Source of the DNA: Strix aluco
Taxonomy: Eukaryota; Chordata; Aves; Strigiformes; Strigidae
Assembly (NCBI RefSeq): GCF_031877795.1
Contig: NC_133940.1
Span: 7,069,985 to 7,133,984 of the forward strand
DNA length: 64,000 nucleotides
Direction of reading: 5' to 3'
The position numbers and the translations under genes were made by a program. The notes beneath the pieces are model-generated. The model searched no databases. It was not told the origin of the DNA and was given only the letters and a program-made list of their open reading frames with translations. Positions 50,801-61,670 of the stretch are shown here, in pieces (the stretch's first letter is position 1; each line of letters opens with the position of its first letter).

Positions 50801-52422
50801 GTCTATCATAACAGTTGCTGCTTATAGAGAGTGACTTCACTTTGCTATTACTCACTGAGACAAATCGCTCCATCTTTTTTACATGTCCTTTTGTAAATGA
50901 AAATGCTTGGGAGGAAAAGGTAGCATTTTCAAAGGCTTACTGCTGAACCATAAATTACCACTTGAACAGCAGGTCATAAAAGAAATACAAAGTATTTTTA
51001 AGCAACTAATGCTCATTTGTTTCTCAAGCTCTGAGCAGTTTCAGAAGACACCTAAATGCCCACTTTACACTAGCAGTGCAAATATGAAGAACTATTGTTA
51101 CCCAAAGAAGTCATGAGTTTACAAAATTTGGTGATTTATCTCTTTTTCAGTTGCTGCTATTTTGTCACAAATCACATTTGTCCAGAGAAACAGTGCCTCA
51201 GGCAATTAAGGAACACTCAGTTCGGGAAGCACACACAATCCTCATGATCCCCTGAGGCCTCTGTCCCAGCTCCCAAGGCAAAACCCAAGTCTGAGTACCT
51301 GCTGCAGCCTTTCCAGGATGCTCACATAAGGAAAAAAGGTGCCCCTGAAGCCATCCCAGTTTGTATTGTACGACTTCTAGTCACCCCTTTTGCAGAAGGA
51401 AAGATAAATGATCAAGTAGCTGAAGATGTCTAGACCCCCCTCCCCAAATAGGCATGCCTCCATCCACCTCTTGTGAATCATACTGACAAAATGTGTAATA
51501 CAATGCATAAAACAAAGATTTTCCTGACTGGGCTTTTTAACATCTTACTCACAGATTCAACACCATTAATCTTTGTTTGGAAAGCCACGGATATTACTTT
51601 CTATAGCTAGTAAATAATCATTCTTTTTTATTACTTGCTCTCTGTAATAATAAAAGATGCATATTTTACTCTTCTGTTTTGTACCAAGGAGACGGAAAGA
51701 CAATGCAGGCTGTACTCTTGCTTTAGGTGAGCCCTTCTTGTCTCCCAGTTTATACATATCCACACTTCTCTCCTTTATAAAACAAATAAAGCAGCAATAA
51801 CTACCTCTCTTATTCATTCATGCTGGTTCCACTAAAAGAACATATTCAGATATCAACTGATCAAATAGGGCAACTCATCCATGCAATAAGTGCATAATTG
51901 TAGACTTATCCAGAAGAACTGTAAGGAAGATAAGGATTTCCCCATGGGAAATTCAAACACAAGTAGAACATAGATTTGGTAAATGCACAAAAATGCATGT
52001 CATTCATCCCCTTCTATAGCAAGAATTTCAAACTGAGAAATCAAGTAACTTAAAACAGTCCTTTAAAAGTCATACAGATGAGTCATATTAATTACAGAAC
52101 TACTTCCTTCTTTGCAAAACAGGGTGTGTGTATTTTTTTCACAAGTCATTACATTCCATTAGCTAGTATTTAGAGTTCTGAGAGTCCCAGGTAGGAAGAG
52201 CTACTGAAGTGTAAAATACGTATTGTTATCATTGCTCATTGTTATCTGATACCCTTCACTTTCCAATCTAAGTCATGCTAAGTATAAAAGAGCATTCAGG
52301 CTGTAGGGACAACTCTTCTAAAAATATCAGCCCATTATCTACTTTTTTTTTTTCCTTTATTATTGAGAAAGGATGAAATACACCCATCAAAGATACTATA
52401 AGCCAGTTGCACCCTTTTGATG
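44876..52422. other. Intergenic sequence, no gene recognised
   Basis: Mostly AT-rich, with an A-run at about 45091-45106. A GC-richer part at about 47840-48200 carries opposed open frames (148 codons on -, 84 on +) that match no known protein. I see no gene. Confidence 0.6.
50330..50405 (-). repeat. Possible tRNA-derived SINE head (weak)
   Basis: On the - strand GTGGTTAGAGCACCTGCATT matches the A-box head of amniote MIR-type SINEs. It is followed by GACTACAAATCTCAGGTCAC where the B box would lie. The rest of the element is not recognisable, so this is a low-confidence remnant. Confidence 0.4.
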
Positions 52423-52472
52423 CAATCCTGTATCACTGAAGTCCATGTAAATTCAGTAGGAGCAGGATTAAG
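52423..52472. repeat. Palindromic MITE-like amniote repeat, decayed
   Basis: The left end reads GCAATCCTGTATCACTGAAG and the right end CAGTAGGAGCAGGATTA. The outer parts are imperfect reverse complements (AATCCTG against CAGGATT), with the GAAGTC core of the amniote palindromic repeats between them. It lies about 40 bases from the CR1 insertion that follows. Confidence 0.6.
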
Positions 52473-52512
52473 GATTTTACTGGAACAGCAGTGGTGTATT
52501 ACAGGAAGCTTT

Positions 52513-53178
52513 CACAGAATCATCTAGGTTGGAAAAGACCTTGAAGATCATCCAGTCCAACCATTGACCTAACACTGACAGTTCCCAACTACACCATAAC
52601 TCTCAGTGCTATGTCGACCCGCCTCTTGAACACCTCCAGGGATGGGGACTCCGCCACCTCCCTGGGCAGCCCATTCCAACGCCTAACAACCCCTTCTGGA
52701 AAGAAATACTTCCTAATATCCAGTCTAAACCTTCCCTGGTTCAACTTGAGGCCATTACCTCATGTCCTATCACTTGTTACCTGGTTAAAGAGACTCATCC
52801 CCCCTCTCTGCACCCTCCTTTCAGGTAGCTGTAGAGGGTGATGAGGTCTCCCCTCAGCCTCCTCTTCTCCAGACTAAACCCCCCCAGTTCCCTCAGCCGC
52901 TCCTCGTACGACATGTGCTCCAGACCCTGCACCAGCTCCGTTGCCCTTCTCTGGACACGCTCGAGTCATTCAATGGCCTTTTTGGAGTGAGGGGCCCAAA
53001 CCTGAACACAGTCATCGAGGTGCGGCCTCACCAGTGCCGAGTACAGGGGCAAGATCCCTTCCCTGTCCCTGCTGGCCACGCTATTGCTGATACAGGCCAG
53101 GATGCCATTGGCCTTCTTGGCCCCCAGGCACACTGCTGGCTCCTGTCAATCAACACCCCCAGGTCCCTCTCTGACTGG
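52513..53178 (-). mobile_element. CR1 LINE, 3' 666 bp, 5'-truncated
   Basis: In reverse orientation the element ends with the CR1 3' signature: GTTGGACTGGATGATCTTCA, then GGTCTTTTCCAACC and ATTCTGTG. Its body carries CR1 ORF2 C-terminal blocks. Reading 5' to 3' on the - strand, a [15 protein letters not shown] segment is followed by [19 protein letters not shown], then [10 protein letters not shown] and [10 protein letters not shown]. Small indels interrupt the frame, so it is dead. The 5' truncation falls at the AT-rich triplication starting at 53179. The copy is better preserved than the one near 58 kb and is therefore younger. Confidence 0.92.
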
Positions 53179-53253
53179 CATATAATTTTCATATAATTGA
53201 TTTCATATAATTTTCATATAATTGAATTCATATAATTTTCATATAATTGAAAA
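53179..53253. repeat. 25-bp AT-rich tandem triplication at the CR1 junction
   Basis: Three direct copies of CATATAATTTTCATATAATT plus a five-base variable end (GATTT, GAATT, GAAAA) lie at 53179-53203, 53204-53228 and 53229-53253. Each unit itself contains CATATAATT twice. The array starts at the exact base where CR1 similarity stops. Confidence 0.9.
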
Positions 53254-55812
53254 TCCTTCCAGCAACAAAATTATTTGTAAGGAGACACTGAGTTTGTGGC
53301 TGAAAAGAGAATTTTAAACCATGCAGCATATGCCAAGCCACTAGTTTCTGGTCCTGAATCTTTCCCACAGATGAAGACTGCTCAGCACTGCCGTATTTCT
53401 CAGCCTGGGAATAACTCTGCCTTACCTCTCCTTCTTGCTGTGAACAGCTTCACAGTGAGATCACATCACATCACACCAGAACTCGCAATCTTAATGACTG
53501 TCCTAGACATGACACCTCAGAGCAGCAGACCTGCCTCTGCTGCTCAGCAAACCTCTGCTGCTGAAAGATTTTGCTGTTCAGTTCAGGAACCTAAAGACAA
53601 TTGAGTTTACAACTGCTTTTTAAGAAGATCCTTAAATCTTAGAGCCAGATTAAGTGAATACACAAAAGCTTCAGGAGATACACACACATTTCCTACTTTT
53701 CCAAAAAAAAAAAAATTATACTTAATAAGAGCCTAATTTAACAGCAATGTAATAAGTGGAAATTTTGCCATTGGACACAGCAGGATGGACATCACCTCCA
53801 CCATACATAGCACCCAGCGATCTCCACAGGACTGTAATGCTCATATTACACAAACGGGAATGACAGCCCTCAGTGCCTCTGTCCTTTTGCCCTCTTTCAA
53901 GCAGAGGAATCACTTTCTTCTGTTAGGGGCTTGGGGTTGAACAAGAGCTTTACCTATATAAAACAAGTGACACTCTCTTTTTAATAACCTGTTGCTATGA
54001 AATGCTTATATCCATTGATTATCTCATAAGATGATCAACATAAAAGCCACCGTACCTTTTATTGCAAAGGAAATTGCTCAAATGACATATAGCTGCTTCT
54101 CTATTAGTAGAGACTGTACTGCACAATGAAACTTGATAACTTCCCTCTGAAATGGAAGCCAGAACATCCCATTTTATGCCATGGCCGGTCAAGCGTATGC
54201 ATTTTGGTGGTTACGGTACCAACTTAATATCTTGTGTCTGTACTTGTGGGAAATATACAGTACCTTTATTGTGGCAAAATAGATATATGAAGTTTGCCAT
54301 TCAACAAGTCCATTCAGTTATTTCCCATTTAGACTTCTTTAAAGCCTTTACTCTTCTTACAAGATTTTCATTAGACTAGGAGGTTTAAAAAGTACTGCTG
54401 AGCCAATACAGAAAAATTTCTATTGAACAAAATAAGGAAAACAATATCAACATGCCTATGAGAGAATTATCTCTGATCTCAACGCAAATATTTTTATTTT
54501 TTAATAGTACTCACAGAATTAAGCTGTCTGAACACTGAAAAACAGTTCTCTCTGCTTTTTATAATTCTTCTAGTCAGGCAAAACTACCTAATACACAAAT
54601 ACACAAATTTCAAGCAAATATGACAGAATGAGGGCATTATGGTTATGATATTATACGTATATTTAGAACTGTGGGTAAATTTAGTAGGACTGCTGCAGTT
54701 GCTTGAAATACATATGGTCAATGCCATCCTCTGAATAAAACGAAAGAGCAGGAATCACTTGTTAATTAAAGATAAAATTAGGAGTGAGAAACCCTCTGGA
54801 AACTGGGTGTACAATTTTGAATCCCAGTCAGCTGCAGTGAAAACCCAGCCTTCACACCGTCGGTGCCTCATAGGGAACAGTGGTGTATACAGCTGCACGG
54901 CTGGACCCACACTTTAACATACTCTGTCAACTTCTTACACATGATGAGTTCAGTGAAACTCAATGCCAGTCCCCTGCCTTTTTGAAGCAATATGAAAGTT
55001 TCTGCTCATCTGCACTCTGAGGGCTTTATCCAGCTTTCCTGAGCACCTGTACACTGATTTGAATGGACTTTGGACCTGGTTGCTGTCTCTGAACCTCTTT
55101 GCTCAAAAGAGAGATTGGAAATGCAGAGCCGAGTCGTTGTGCCTGAGGAAAGACTCTCTGATGTCACATCTCATGCCCAGCACAGGACCAAACAGGATGC
55201 TGCATGTGTAAGGATCAGGAATGGATGTAAGATCTGCATCCTGTGTCCTCCAGTGGGTTACAGAGGTTAGCTTATGCTGATCTGACTCTTTTTATATCTG
55301 TTTCCCAATAGGATAAGTTTGAACGTAATTAGTTCTTTTAATTAAGAACCTAATTATTATGATGTATTTGATAAGTCCTGTTCTATGTCCTTAAAGGGAC
55401 AACAGTTATTTAATTAATCTGTCCAGACAACAGGTTGGCAGGTATGTTCAGGGTCATCAGAACGGCAGCAGTGTTGGGTTGTCTTAGTCCAAAGATATAG
55501 AGAAAGCAGTAATCCAGGGAATATGACTGGGGTGAGCTGACTGCCTTTCTTTTCTAAGGTCCTCCAGGTTTTTCTAAGACCAAAAGTTTGTCTGCTTTTT
55601 CCATATATATTAACCATGTAAAGAAGACATTGTTTTTTCTTACAAAGCTTGAATCTTTATAGGCACACAGATGGAGACTATAACTTCTCATCAATATATG
55701 GAGTACAACGAAGCAATCTAACTGTAAGTTTCCTATAACTGACTTCTTGATTATCCTTATCACATCAAGAACTGTTGTACAGAGAAGTAAGTTTTGTGAA
55801 ACAAACGTACAG
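53254..55812. other. Intergenic sequence, no gene recognised
   Basis: AT-rich sequence with an A-run near 53702-53714. The longest open frame (102 codons, 53296-53604) shows no recognisable protein. I saw no regulatory or repeat signal that I can support. Confidence 0.65.
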
Positions 55813-55817
55813 CATTT

Positions 55818-56248
55818 TGTCCTGGGTTCGGCTGGGTTCGGCCGGGACGAAATTAATGTTTTCCAGAAGCTGGGAGGGAGCACAGCCAGGACAGCTGGCC
55901 CAAACCAGCCCAGGGGATATTCGACACCATATGACAGCGATGCCCAGTATGTAACTGGGGGAGCTGGCCGGGGAGGGAGAGGGATCACAGCCTGGGAACA
56001 GGCTGGGCATCGGGTTCCAGGTGGTGAGCAACTGCATTGGGCATTGCTCGCTTTGTATATTCTTTTATTACTACTATTGTTATTATTATTTCTTCTTTCC
56101 TTGTGTTGTCCTGTTAAACGGTCCTTATCTCAATCCACAAGTTTTTTCCTTGCTCTTCCAATTCTTCTCCCCATCCCACCAGGCCAGAGGGAGGAGTGAG
56201 GGAGCAGCCACGTGGTGCTTAGTTGCCAGCTGGGCATAAACCATGACA
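55818..56248 (+). mobile_element. Solo LTR of an avian endogenous retrovirus
   Basis: A 431-bp LTR starts TGTCCTGGGTTCGGCTGGG and ends AAACCATGACA. It is flanked by a perfect 5-bp target-site duplication CATTT (55813-55817 and 56249-56253). Inside are a degenerate TATA-like TATGTAA (55948-55954), a T/A-rich R-U5 part and the conserved 3' region CTTATCTCAATCCACAAG, then CCCCATCCCACCAGG. There is no internal region or partner LTR, so it is a solo LTR left by recombination. Shared terminal motifs place it in the same broad group as the - strand LTR at 26593-27176. ERVL-type membership is likely from the 5-bp duplication but not proven. Confidence 0.88.
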
Positions 56249-56253
56249 CATTT

Positions 56254-57002
56254 TCAGATTAAAAGGAGAATCAGGCCTACAGGTTGTTTTTAAAGCATAT
56301 TTTAAGAAGCAAGCAGACCCAATCACATGTCAAGAACCAATTTGTTCATGTGAGATTTGCCACTGGTAGGCTCTAAAAGTCAGTGAGAGTTTAGTTTCTA
56401 TTTCACAAGTCCTGATCATATCAGTTAGCTTCATGCTGTTAGATTAACTTGCACACTGAACCTTCCAGAGACAGAGGGAAGAAAAAGATAAGGGAGAAAA
56501 AAGTGAAGAGAAGCCTAAAAGAAAGGCAAAGGAAATAAAAAGAAGCTGGAGGTGAGATATAAGAGCCGTAAAGAATATAGAATTGCTAGGAGTAAAAAAA
56601 AAAAAAAAAAGGAGAGTGGGGATATGCAAAAAGATGGGAGGGGAAAACAAATGTTCCTGATTAACAAGAAAAGGAAATGAGAGTTTACTGAGACTGACAG
56701 AGGGATGGCAAAGCACTTAGTATTTCATTGTCTCTAGCGGAGGGGGGAAGACAAACACCAATGCATTATTTTGCCCTCAGAGCTAAGTAGTGATTATTTC
56801 CATTCCATCTAAGTGTTTTACAATACCCTTTACTCATTCATGAAGGTTGTGATCTTTCTGCTTCTATATCATCCTGTGGAAAAATACTGTTACAAATGTA
56901 GTAGGGTCTACTCTCTGCTCAGTTGTATTTACTTTCTTTATGAAATTAATAAAAAAGTTGTCACAAGGTCAAAGGGAAATTCCATGTTCAAGCTAGCTTG
57001 GA
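56254..57002. other. Intergenic sequence with a purine-rich tract
   Basis: Between about 56466 and 56660 the + strand is strongly purine-rich (GAAGAAAAAGATAAGGGAG type) and contains a run of about 18 A near 56594-56611. The opposing 90-codon open frame is a by-product of this composition. No gene is visible. Confidence 0.6.
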
Positions 57003-57078
57003 TCAGATCATTAATGCTAAAATTATTAAGATCCCTATGGAGCTACACTAATTTACACCAGCAGGGAATTTGGACTGT
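57003..57078. repeat. Palindromic MITE-like amniote repeat, right half clear
   Basis: GGAGCTACACTAATTTACAC followed by CAGCAGGGAATTTGG matches the right arm of a palindromic amniote repeat (GAGCTACGCCAATTTACACC type). The left arm (CAGATCATTAATGCTAAAAT) is barely recognisable. A related fragment may lie at about 57135-57215 (CCAATGGAGTGCAGTTATAT). Confidence 0.5.
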
Positions 57079-57839
57079 GTCCGTTCAAGTACAGCCTGAA
57101 GCAGATACCTAATAAAACTATTAAAATTAAAAGTGACATAATTTCACTGAAGTGAGCATATTGTACTGTACTAAGGCCAATGGAGTGCAGTTATATTAAC
57201 CAGGTTCTATATTGCTTTGCACTAATTATTAATTTCAGCATACTTTCTTTTACACCAAATTTCAAAAATGTTTGCATCTTTCATTTAAGAGCACGTAGCA
57301 AATTTCCTGTAGTTTAATAATATTCTTCTTCTTATTTTGCTTTGATCTATGAGACATCTTTTAATGCACATTGCCCAGACCCTAGTTCCATCAGAAGAGA
57401 TCATGTCTAAATACTGCCCCGTGTATAAATGGTTTAATTCTCACCTAGCATAGGCAAAGGGCAACAATATAAGAACACTACACTAGCTTCATCCTATTGT
57501 TCACTTAGCCTTATAATCCTGCATGTTTCTCTAATAGTAGCCAGCACAACATTTTTTACAATTTGTGGTATAAGCCGTCCTTGCCGTTAAATATTTCCTC
57601 ACTGGGATAAGCATGGAAATGAAACACCCAGTTTATTACCTCTTTCAAAAATAATTTTGAATATTCTTATTGATATTCTTGTTATTAATTGACTAGACTC
57701 CTTATGACTGTCATTACATTTTTGGTCTGAATGATTGGGGGGGGGTTTGCAAATAAATGTGTGGGTTTTGTTCAAAGTTATCAAAACCCATTGCTGAGGG
57801 AACATTTCCAAGTCAGGTCTAATTATAATATTTTACATG
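57079..57839. other. Intergenic sequence, no gene recognised
   Basis: AT-rich sequence with a possible further palindromic-repeat fragment at about 57135-57215 and a G-run at about 57738-57746. No open frame of interest and no RNA gene seen. Confidence 0.6.
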
Positions 57840-58300
57840 TTATTCCCCATCCTATTCCTTTTGCTTCTTAATGTCTTTTTGGACTTCTGGCCATAGCTAA
57901 AGTCTTCATTAAGCTGCCTGTAACAACATCCAAATCTCTTTACTGAACTAAATAATTAATTCCAAATCCTTTCCACTTTCATAGATGTTTTAATACTTTG
58001 CATGTATTGATGGCGAGTCTCATTTGCTGTCATGATCCTGGTGAAGCTCATCCATCAGCACACAGTACTGAATAAGACCACGGGGCCGCTAAGTCTGGAA
58101 GCACTTCACCACATAATTGATGTTTAAACCAGAAAAAACAGTATGAACATCTTTCTGTTCCCACACACCATAAATCAGTCTTCCCTAGCGATGACTAACC
58201 AATACGCCTGTACCTTCTGCAAATTTTGTTGCTTCCTATTCATCATCTTTTTCAGGAATTACTAAATATATTAAGCAATGATGCACCTAATACAGAAAGT
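57840..58300 (-). mobile_element. Ancient CR1/L3-like LINE fragment
   Basis: The + strand shows antisense CR1 blocks in diverged form: CATAGCTAAAGTCTTCATTA and GCTGCCTGTAACAACATCC, then near the end TTCTGCAAATTTTGTTGC, TATTCATCATCTTTTTCAGG and ATATTAAGCAATGATGCACC. These correspond to the ORF2 region that reads, in antisense consensus, TGCAAATTTG...GATGAATATGTTAAACA. Divergence is far greater than in the copies at 52513 and 61281, so the insertion is old. Boundaries are approximate. Confidence 0.6.
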
Positions 58301-61280
58301 TAAATTTTTACTTTTATATTTTACTTGCCAGGAAGAAACTCTTAATTTCCTGTCTCTTCGCATATGGAGACCCAAGCTTAATGTTTACATAATCTGGAAG
58401 CCACCTTATCAAAATATAAATGCTATGAAAGTCAAGGAATATGTGTTCTAGAATTTTTATATACATTTTTTTCCTTGATTCTCATAAAATATGAATCAGG
58501 ATCATGAGGAATTTATGAATTCATTTTTTTTTTCCACAGTAAAAGAATATGTTCCTGGAAAGAATAAATTTAGACTAAGGTATTATAAAATGCACTGAAA
58601 TGCCGTATGGAACAATTCAAATGCTTTCAGAAACAGAAAACAGTGGGTTACAGTGCAGTATTAAGGTGGTGAGGACTCACTGTTTCATTGTGCTCTGGAT
58701 TTGTTTTAACTCTCCACTGGTTTTACTTTTTTTATCTTTAGGGAAAAAAAAAAAAAAAGATAAAATTTTAGTTATAGGTAATAAAGAGAGAATCTGATCT
58801 TCAGATACAAGCTTTAATATTTTAGGCCCCTTTTAGCAAACATAACCTGAAGCTAGAAAAACAGAACAGAGAATCTTTCACAGAAAAGTGGTACTTCTTC
58901 AGCACTTCTTCACCATTTCTTTCATTCCTAGAAGCCTGTTCACTTGACTTGTATCTGTAAGAGATTCTGGCACTTTGGCACGTGCAAATGGAAAAGGGGA
59001 GACTCAACTCATCCACACTTCATACCATACACATTTCTAGGCTCTGCCAGCATTGCAAAAGATAATCAATTGGTTGTTCCTGACCCTTAGAGCTTCCAAG
59101 ATCCCTTGTCCAACATTGCTACAAGGAGAAGACAACATACATCATGCAAATGAGGAGAGGGAATCTCAGCCAGGCTGCATGAAACATGAGAGCAGTAACA
59201 AAAAAATTTTGTAAATTGAGTTTAAAATCTGGTGAGAGGTCTGGACACCTTCACAATATTTTAAAACTAGCATCTCACTAAACATGCATATGGAAACTAT
59301 GAGACTTACTACAGCTTCTGCATGCAACTCCCACAGATAGCATTTGGAACAGGAAGAACAATGTTATAGTAAAATATTAATCAATGGAAAGATAAGATTT
59401 CCCTTACTATACTTGACAATCCAGGAAAACAAATGGATTTAATTTACAGAGATATCAACAATTTCTAGCATTTGAGTAAGATTTATTATCTGGTTTCCAT
59501 GAAAAAAGTAAGGAATGCACCTGTAAATATGTGTAAGGAAATCTTTAATCCAGGTGTCTACAGGGCGTGACAATGCTTCCCTGGGAATGATTCACAGGTT
59601 TCCATATTAACTTGTGTATTATAGGACCAGGTAAAAAACTAGGGAGACCGTTTACAAATAATGCATGATTGCCTGTTATTTACAGCTTGTTGAATTCATG
59701 AGATGTGAATAATTAGCAGGGTTCTGGGAATGGTAAAAAGCATATATTTTTTAATATTAAGCCATACTGTCCACTGACCAAATGCCAACGGCTAGGCTGC
59801 GCCCCAGTCCTTTCACTAAAAGCCTCCTTACCTCCTGCAGTTCGGAGTCATGCTTGAGAAGTAGCCACCTGGGACTCAACAGGCCACTCACAAAGGTACC
59901 ATGCAAGAGTTATTGATGGGGTCAGCACCAGGCCTTGCTAGAACGACACGTAATTTACCGCTGAACATGAATTTTTTAGAAATTTTTTAAAATGACCCTT
60001 CAGAGTGTGCAGTTAAAAATGCCCTTATTCTTCCCTGACCTCCATGTAGTTGTAACTCTGGTTCATACAGTCTGAGGAAAATGCACGATGGTGGTGTTTG
60101 CAGGCAAAAGAATCCATACATAGGCTATAATCTTCCTTAATTTGTACTAAAAGGATAATTCAAATAAGCTTTATATGAGTTGACAAAGAAGACTTAATGG
60201 CACATTTCGAAAGCGAAATGTCTTTGCTGATTAATTAAACTCTATAAAAACTGTTAGTAACCTTACTTGTGTATACCTGGTTTTGTTGAGGTGTAAGATC
60301 CACTTCAGTCTGCAAAATTCACAGTGATGGGTGGAAACAGTGCAAACTCAAACCACCTGTGAGTAAATTAAGCCATCCTTTAGAGGCGACCATTCACAGT
60401 GTATTCTTTTTCGTATTTGCACTGAATTGTTTGCCACTCTCCATTATCAAGCATCGACTGTTTTTTTAAGGCTGAAAATTTTAAAATGCTCTGCCTACCT
60501 GCTAAAAACGCCCAGCTACAGAATTGCTTTCAAATAAGTGCTACTGACTTTTATATAAAAGATCTGTAAACATAGGGAATGAGTGAGTGAAATAGCCATT
60601 TTTGCCCTACATTCTGAATTGCCCAGTGGGTGTGCTTCACATTTAAAAAGCTTTCCTCTGCCAGTAACGCTGAGTTGTCACACATGTTACACAGCCTCTG
60701 TTTTGCTATGCACAATGCTAATCGCGAATGTGAAGATTGGTAGGCGGGAAAAAAAACATTTGTTTTGGTTCAGTAGTGAGCAAACTATGTTTATTTTGCA
60801 TATTTAAACTAAACTGCATTAAATCCCTAAAAGAAAAAAAGCGCGATGCAAAATGAGATATATGACCAAAGATCAGATTTACTGCTAAGCCACAGAAAAC
60901 AGAGTTGGCTAACATTCAATTCTAGCTATCACGTTAAAAAAAACCAAAAAAAACCCAAACAAACAAACAAACAAACAAAAAAAAAAAACCAGAAAGAAAG
61001 ATGTATCCCACTAAATGTTGCCATGCTTCTGTGCTGAGATCCTTTGGAGAGACAGATGATAGAACTCTTTTATAAAAAGTAAACCACCATTAATTGCCAC
61101 CATATGTTAACACATATTTCTATTTACAGCCAATTAATAACTGCATTATTCAGTTATTCTCCCTTTATGCTAGCTGGTGTGTTAAAAAAAGAACGGAGTT
61201 AAAAAGAAACACTTAAGCTGACACTAGTTCAGCAAACCTCAACCATACTTACTGCTAGTTGACGTTAGCTAGCCTACCAT
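58301..61280. other. Intergenic sequence, no gene recognised
   Basis: AT-rich desert. It contains an A-run at about 58743-58758 and an A-rich (AAAC)n microsatellite at about 60935-60990. No gene, CpG island or clear transposon end was recognised. Confidence 0.65.
60935..60990. repeat. A-rich (AAAC)n microsatellite
   Basis: An A-run with CC interruptions leads into about six AAAC units (60953-60978) and ends in a run of about 12 A. No retroposon body is visible on its 5' side, so I treat it as a simple repeat. Confidence 0.8.
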
Positions 61281-61670
61281 TTCATAGAGTCATAGAATCA
61301 CATCACAGAATGGTTTGGTTTGGAAGGGACCTTAAAGATCATCTAGTTCCAACCCCCCTGCCACGGGCAGGGACACCTTCCACTAGCCCAGGTTGCTCAA
61401 AGCCCCGTCCAACCTGGCCTTGAACCCTTCCAGGGAGGGGGCAGCCACAGCTTCTCTGGGCAACCTGTGCCAGTGTCTCACCACCCTCACAATGAAGAAT
61501 TTCTTCCCTACATCTAATCTAAATCTCCCCTCTTTCAGTTTAAAACCGTTACCCCTCATCCTATCACTACACTCCCTCGTAAAGATTCCCTCCCCATCTG
61601 TCCTGTAGGCCCCTTTTAGGTACTGAGGGAACTCAGAAGGGATATTCCTATCCCTCCTGGATGGCACAAT
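61281..61670 (-). mobile_element. CR1 LINE 3' end with open ORF2 C-terminus
   Basis: In reverse orientation the element ends with TTTAAGGTCCCTTCCAAACC, then CCATTCTGTGATGTGATTC and tail octamers (ATTCTATG, ACTCTATG). The - strand frame at 61383-61667 stays open for 95 codons and shows the CR1 ORF2 C-terminal blocks YLKGAYR, RGNGFKLKEGRFRLD, KKFF, HWHRLPREAV, PSLEGFKARLDGALSNL and a stop. The upstream endonuclease and reverse transcriptase parts are absent, so it cannot move. It is the same subfamily as the fragment at 15911-15981, which lacks about 21 bases present here. Confidence 0.9.

Noticed and set aside
26593..56248. The two LTRs as the ends of one giant provirus
   Set aside because: They are in opposite orientation, differ in length (584 and 431 bp), have different target duplications and have no retroviral genes between them. 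Each is an independent solo LTR.
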